A DNA stretch of 64,000 nucleotides from NCBI RefSeq assembly GCF_050753385.1, contig NZ_JBLZFZ010000005.1, positions 62,001 to 126,000 on the forward strand, in the 5' to 3' direction. The notes under the pieces were generated by a model. That model ran no database searches. It saw only the letters and a program-made list of their open reading frames with translations, and had not been told where the DNA came from. The translations under genes and the position numbers were made by a program. Positions 62,380 through 64,000 of the stretch are shown here, piece after piece (positions within the stretch are counted from its first letter, which is position 1; each line of letters starts with the position of its first letter). Source of the stretch: Pantanalinema rosaneae. Lineage in GTDB: Bacteria; Cyanobacteriota; Cyanobacteriia; Leptolyngbyales; Leptolyngbyaceae.

Positions 62380-62554
62380 TTACAGCAGTTTTCGTCCCCC
62401 TAGCCCCCCAATTCTGGGGGGAACAGGAGCCAAAGTCCCTCAGAATATAGCCTGACGGCATCGTAGAAAGGGGGCTTAAAGCCCTACGGGCATACCAGAA
62501 AAGGGGGCTGACTGAATTAACAAGTGTGGTGCATTCATTTGCGGACGGCTGTAG
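62380..62554. mobile_element. MITE-like element, family 2, copy B
   Basis: A 175-bp copy of the element at 49759, with the same TTACAGCAGTTTTC/GGACGGCTGTAG termini, palindromes and variant loop (62441-62469). It begins at the stop codon of the preceding gene and ends 2 bp before the purU stop codon, filling the whole convergent gap. The left arm is better preserved than the right. Confidence 0.8.
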
Positions 62555-62555
62555 G

Positions 62556-63413
62556 TTAGCCAAAGACCACGGTGCGATTGCCGTAGACCAAAACCCGGTT
62601 CTGGAGGTGCAACCGCACTGCGCGTGCCAACACGACCCGTTCCAGGTCTTTGCCTTTACGAATTAAATCGTCAACATGATCTCGGTGGCTGACACGCACC
62701 ACATCCTGTTCAATAATGGGACCTTCATCCAGATCGGCGGTGGCGTAGTGAGCCGTGGCCCCAATAATTTTGACACCGCGCTCGAAGGCTCGATGGTAGG
62801 GGTTCGCTCCGGCAAAGGCAGGTAGAAATGAGTGGTGAATATTAATTACCCGGGGAAATTGCTGAATAAAGTCGGCGCTTAATACCTGCATGTATTTCGC
62901 TAACACCACCAGATCAATGTTGTACTGTTGCAGTAGTGCCAACTGTTTCGCTTCCTGATCTGCTTTGGTGTCTTTGGTAATCGGAATATAGTGATAATCA
63001 CTGCCAAACTGGTGGGCGATCGCTTCTAGATCGGGATGGTTGCTTAAGATCAGGGGAATCTCGGCATGGAATTCTTTTGCCCGTTGCCGCCAGAGTAAAT
63101 CAAATAAGCAATGGTCTTGTTTACTCACCCAAATGGCAATGCGGGGAATCGCATCCGAGAAATGGAGTTCCCAGTTGGCTTGTAACGGTTGGGCGATCGC
63201 GTTAAAGGCAGGCCCAATAATGTCACGGGGGAGATTGAAGCCGTCTAGCAACCATTCCAGGCGGGTGAGGAACAATCCGGCGGCAGCATCGGTATGTTGA
63301 TCGGCATGGATAATATTACCGCCGTTAGAGTAAATGAAATTCGCAAACTTTGCCACTAATCCCCGTTGGTCGGGGCAAGAAATCAATAGAGTTGCAGTTG
63401 GGCTAGTCATCAC
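62556..63413 (-). CDS. purU: Formyltetrahydrofolate deformylase
   Basis: A 285-residue enzyme releasing formate from 10-formyl-THF. An N-terminal ACT domain (TLLISCPDQRGLVAKFANF, residues about 7-90) precedes the formyltransferase fold: IWVSKQDHCLFDLLW, VVLAKYMQVLSADF, NIHHSFLPAFAGANPYH and DEGPIIEQDVVRVSH. The catalytic Asn/His/Asp set (NIHHS; TAHYAT; DEG) is intact. Its 3' end abuts the family-2 repeat. Upstream lies 119 bp to the DUF4340 gene. Confidence 0.95.
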   Translation of the reverse strand: MMTSPTATLLISCPDQRGLVAKFANFIYSNGGNIIHADQHTDAAAGLFLTRLEWLLDGFNLPRDIIGPAFNAIAQPLQANWELHFSDAIPRIAIWVSKQDHCLFDLLWRQRAKEFHAEIPLILSNHPDLEAIAHQFGSDYHYIPITKDTKADQEAKQLALLQQYNIDLVVLAKYMQVLSADFIQQFPRVINIHHSFLPAFAGANPYHRAFERGVKIIGATAHYATADLDEGPIIEQDVVRVSHRDHVDDLIRKGKDLERVVLARAVRLHLQNRVLVYGNRTVVFG

Positions 63414-63532
63414 TACAGGCTTGGCAGGTAATAAAAGCTCAAGGATAAAAAGATCACTATATCTTCCTATCCTTGAGTTGGTGAACTATCTCTCTAATTC
63501 TTTTATTAGGCTTCACCCACCGATCTTATGCA

Positions 63533-64000
63533 CTAGCGATCGATTTCTTGAGATTGCTCTCCTGCCGAATCAGAATTTTGCCCTTCAATCGCTGGCTCTG
63601 TGGGTGATGTCGTTGGTTGCGCTGCTGCCGCAGGGCGATCGCTCTGTCGCCATTCGGCTAACGGTCGGTTCACGGCAGTTTCAAACTCGATCGGGACGAT
63701 CGCCAGAGCCAGGTTCTCCTGGGGAGTGGGGGGTGGATCAATCCGAGCGTACAACCCACTGCGATTAAAATTCGGTTTCCCTAAGATCAAGCGATGGGTT
63801 TGTTGATCCTGAAGTTTGACCTCGATCGTCGCTAAGGGTTTGTCTAACCCAAATTCAGCCTGTCGGGCGATCGGCACAGTCAAGGTTTGCTGCTGCTTGC
63901 CCGTCGCAATCAGGTTAACCAGGAAGGCAATGGCTGCCTCATTCGCCAGGGTTTTCTCTGGAGCGGTCATCCTCCAGACAGTGGGAACGGCTAGAGGAGT
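63533..64000 (-). CDS. DUF4340 domain protein, 5' end outside the window
   Basis: The C-terminal 156 residues of a DUF4340-like protein: FGLDKPLATIEVKLQDQQT, LILGKPNFNRSGLYARID and ETAVNRPLAEW, ending in a Gln/Ser-rich tail. The frame continues open to the window edge, and VWRMTAPEKT shows that the Met at 63970 is internal in the family, so the real start is beyond 64000. DUF4340 proteins are usually membrane-anchored at the N-terminus; that part is not visible. Function unknown. Confidence 0.7.
   Translation of the reverse strand, partial: TPLAVPTVWRMTAPEKTLANEAAIAFLVNLIATGKQQQTLTVPIARQAEFGLDKPLATIEVKLQDQQTHRLILGKPNFNRSGLYARIDPPPTPQENLALAIVPIEFETAVNRPLAEWRQSDRPAAAAQPTTSPTEPAIEGQNSDSAGEQSQEIDR

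Noticed and set aside
62096..62563. 155-residue minus-strand frame
   Set aside because: It covers a family-2 repeat and the antisense of the small membrane protein gene; part of it also appears at 49779-49976 only because the repeat is duplicated.
1..64000. tRNA, rRNA, known riboswitch or integron features
   Set aside because: None could be recognised by eye; a covariance-model scan would be needed to exclude them.

Overview
The window is chromosomal DNA from a cyanobacterium, probably a filamentous Leptolyngbya/Oscillatoria-like one (the genus is inference). The evidence is psaE (photosystem I subunit IV), a cytochrome b6f haem-assembly (CCB2/CCB4-type) gene, a cyanophycin-synthetase relative, a cyanobacterial-type glycogen synthase, and dense GCGATCGC (HIP1) octamers almost everywhere. 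I found no rRNA, tRNA, CRISPR array, intact transposase or prophage.

Layout. 1-9,300: DUF2721 membrane protein, MTHFR, trpS, a mutM-TPR pair with a collagen-like tandem repeat inside mutM, psaE, an FGE-sulfatase-fold protein and an MBOAT acyltransferase. 9,300-20,100: pyruvate kinase, a P-type ATPase with a divergent small DUF5132-like gene, a fused FAD-oxidoreductase/SelD, a shortened cyanophycin-synthetase-like protein without an ATP-grasp domain, DUF456 and the complex C assembly protein. 20,100-23,400: a PBP4-type peptidase, then an AT-rich, HIP1-free three-gene cassette (DUF488, DUF488, probable dual-OB protein). 23,400-34,100: carbohydrate genes (glucokinase, two phosphoglucomutases of different subfamilies, glycogen synthase) enclosing a minus-strand block of acetyltransferase, coiled-coil, lipoprotein, secreted and phosphatase genes. 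34,100-43,500: a 1,597-residue secreted haemagglutinin-like protein ending in a CHAT protease, tex, a truncated Uma2 remnant and a Na+/H+ antiporter. 43,500-49,750: an isolated contractile-injection-system pair (tail assembly chaperone and DUF6760), then purine catabolism (uraD, and xanthine dehydrogenase small and large subunits plus XdhC). 49,750-64,000: HEAT lipoprotein, hydrolase, two large sensor kinases around an RluA-type pseudouridine synthase, small proteins, purU and the 3' part of a DUF4340 gene cut by the window end.

Points of most interest. (1) The tail assembly chaperone and DUF6760 overlap in the -1 frame. A G5 run lies just before the chaperone stop codon, and a 12-bp stem-loop starts 4 nt after the GGGGGAA heptamer. 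This is the layout of a programmed -1 frameshift, as in phage P2 E/E'. (2) The DUF488-DUF488-dual-OB cassette looks horizontally acquired and is functionally uncharacterised. (3) The CphA-like protein keeps the N domain and a Mur-ligase core but has lost the ATP-grasp domain, the P-loop lysine and the C-terminal ligase domain. (4) Several short inverted-repeat element families share a CCCCC-AATT-GGGGG palindrome; six of eight copies lie in tail-to-tail intergenic gaps, and one family-2 copy ends within 2 bp of a stop codon, which suggests they serve as bidirectional terminators.
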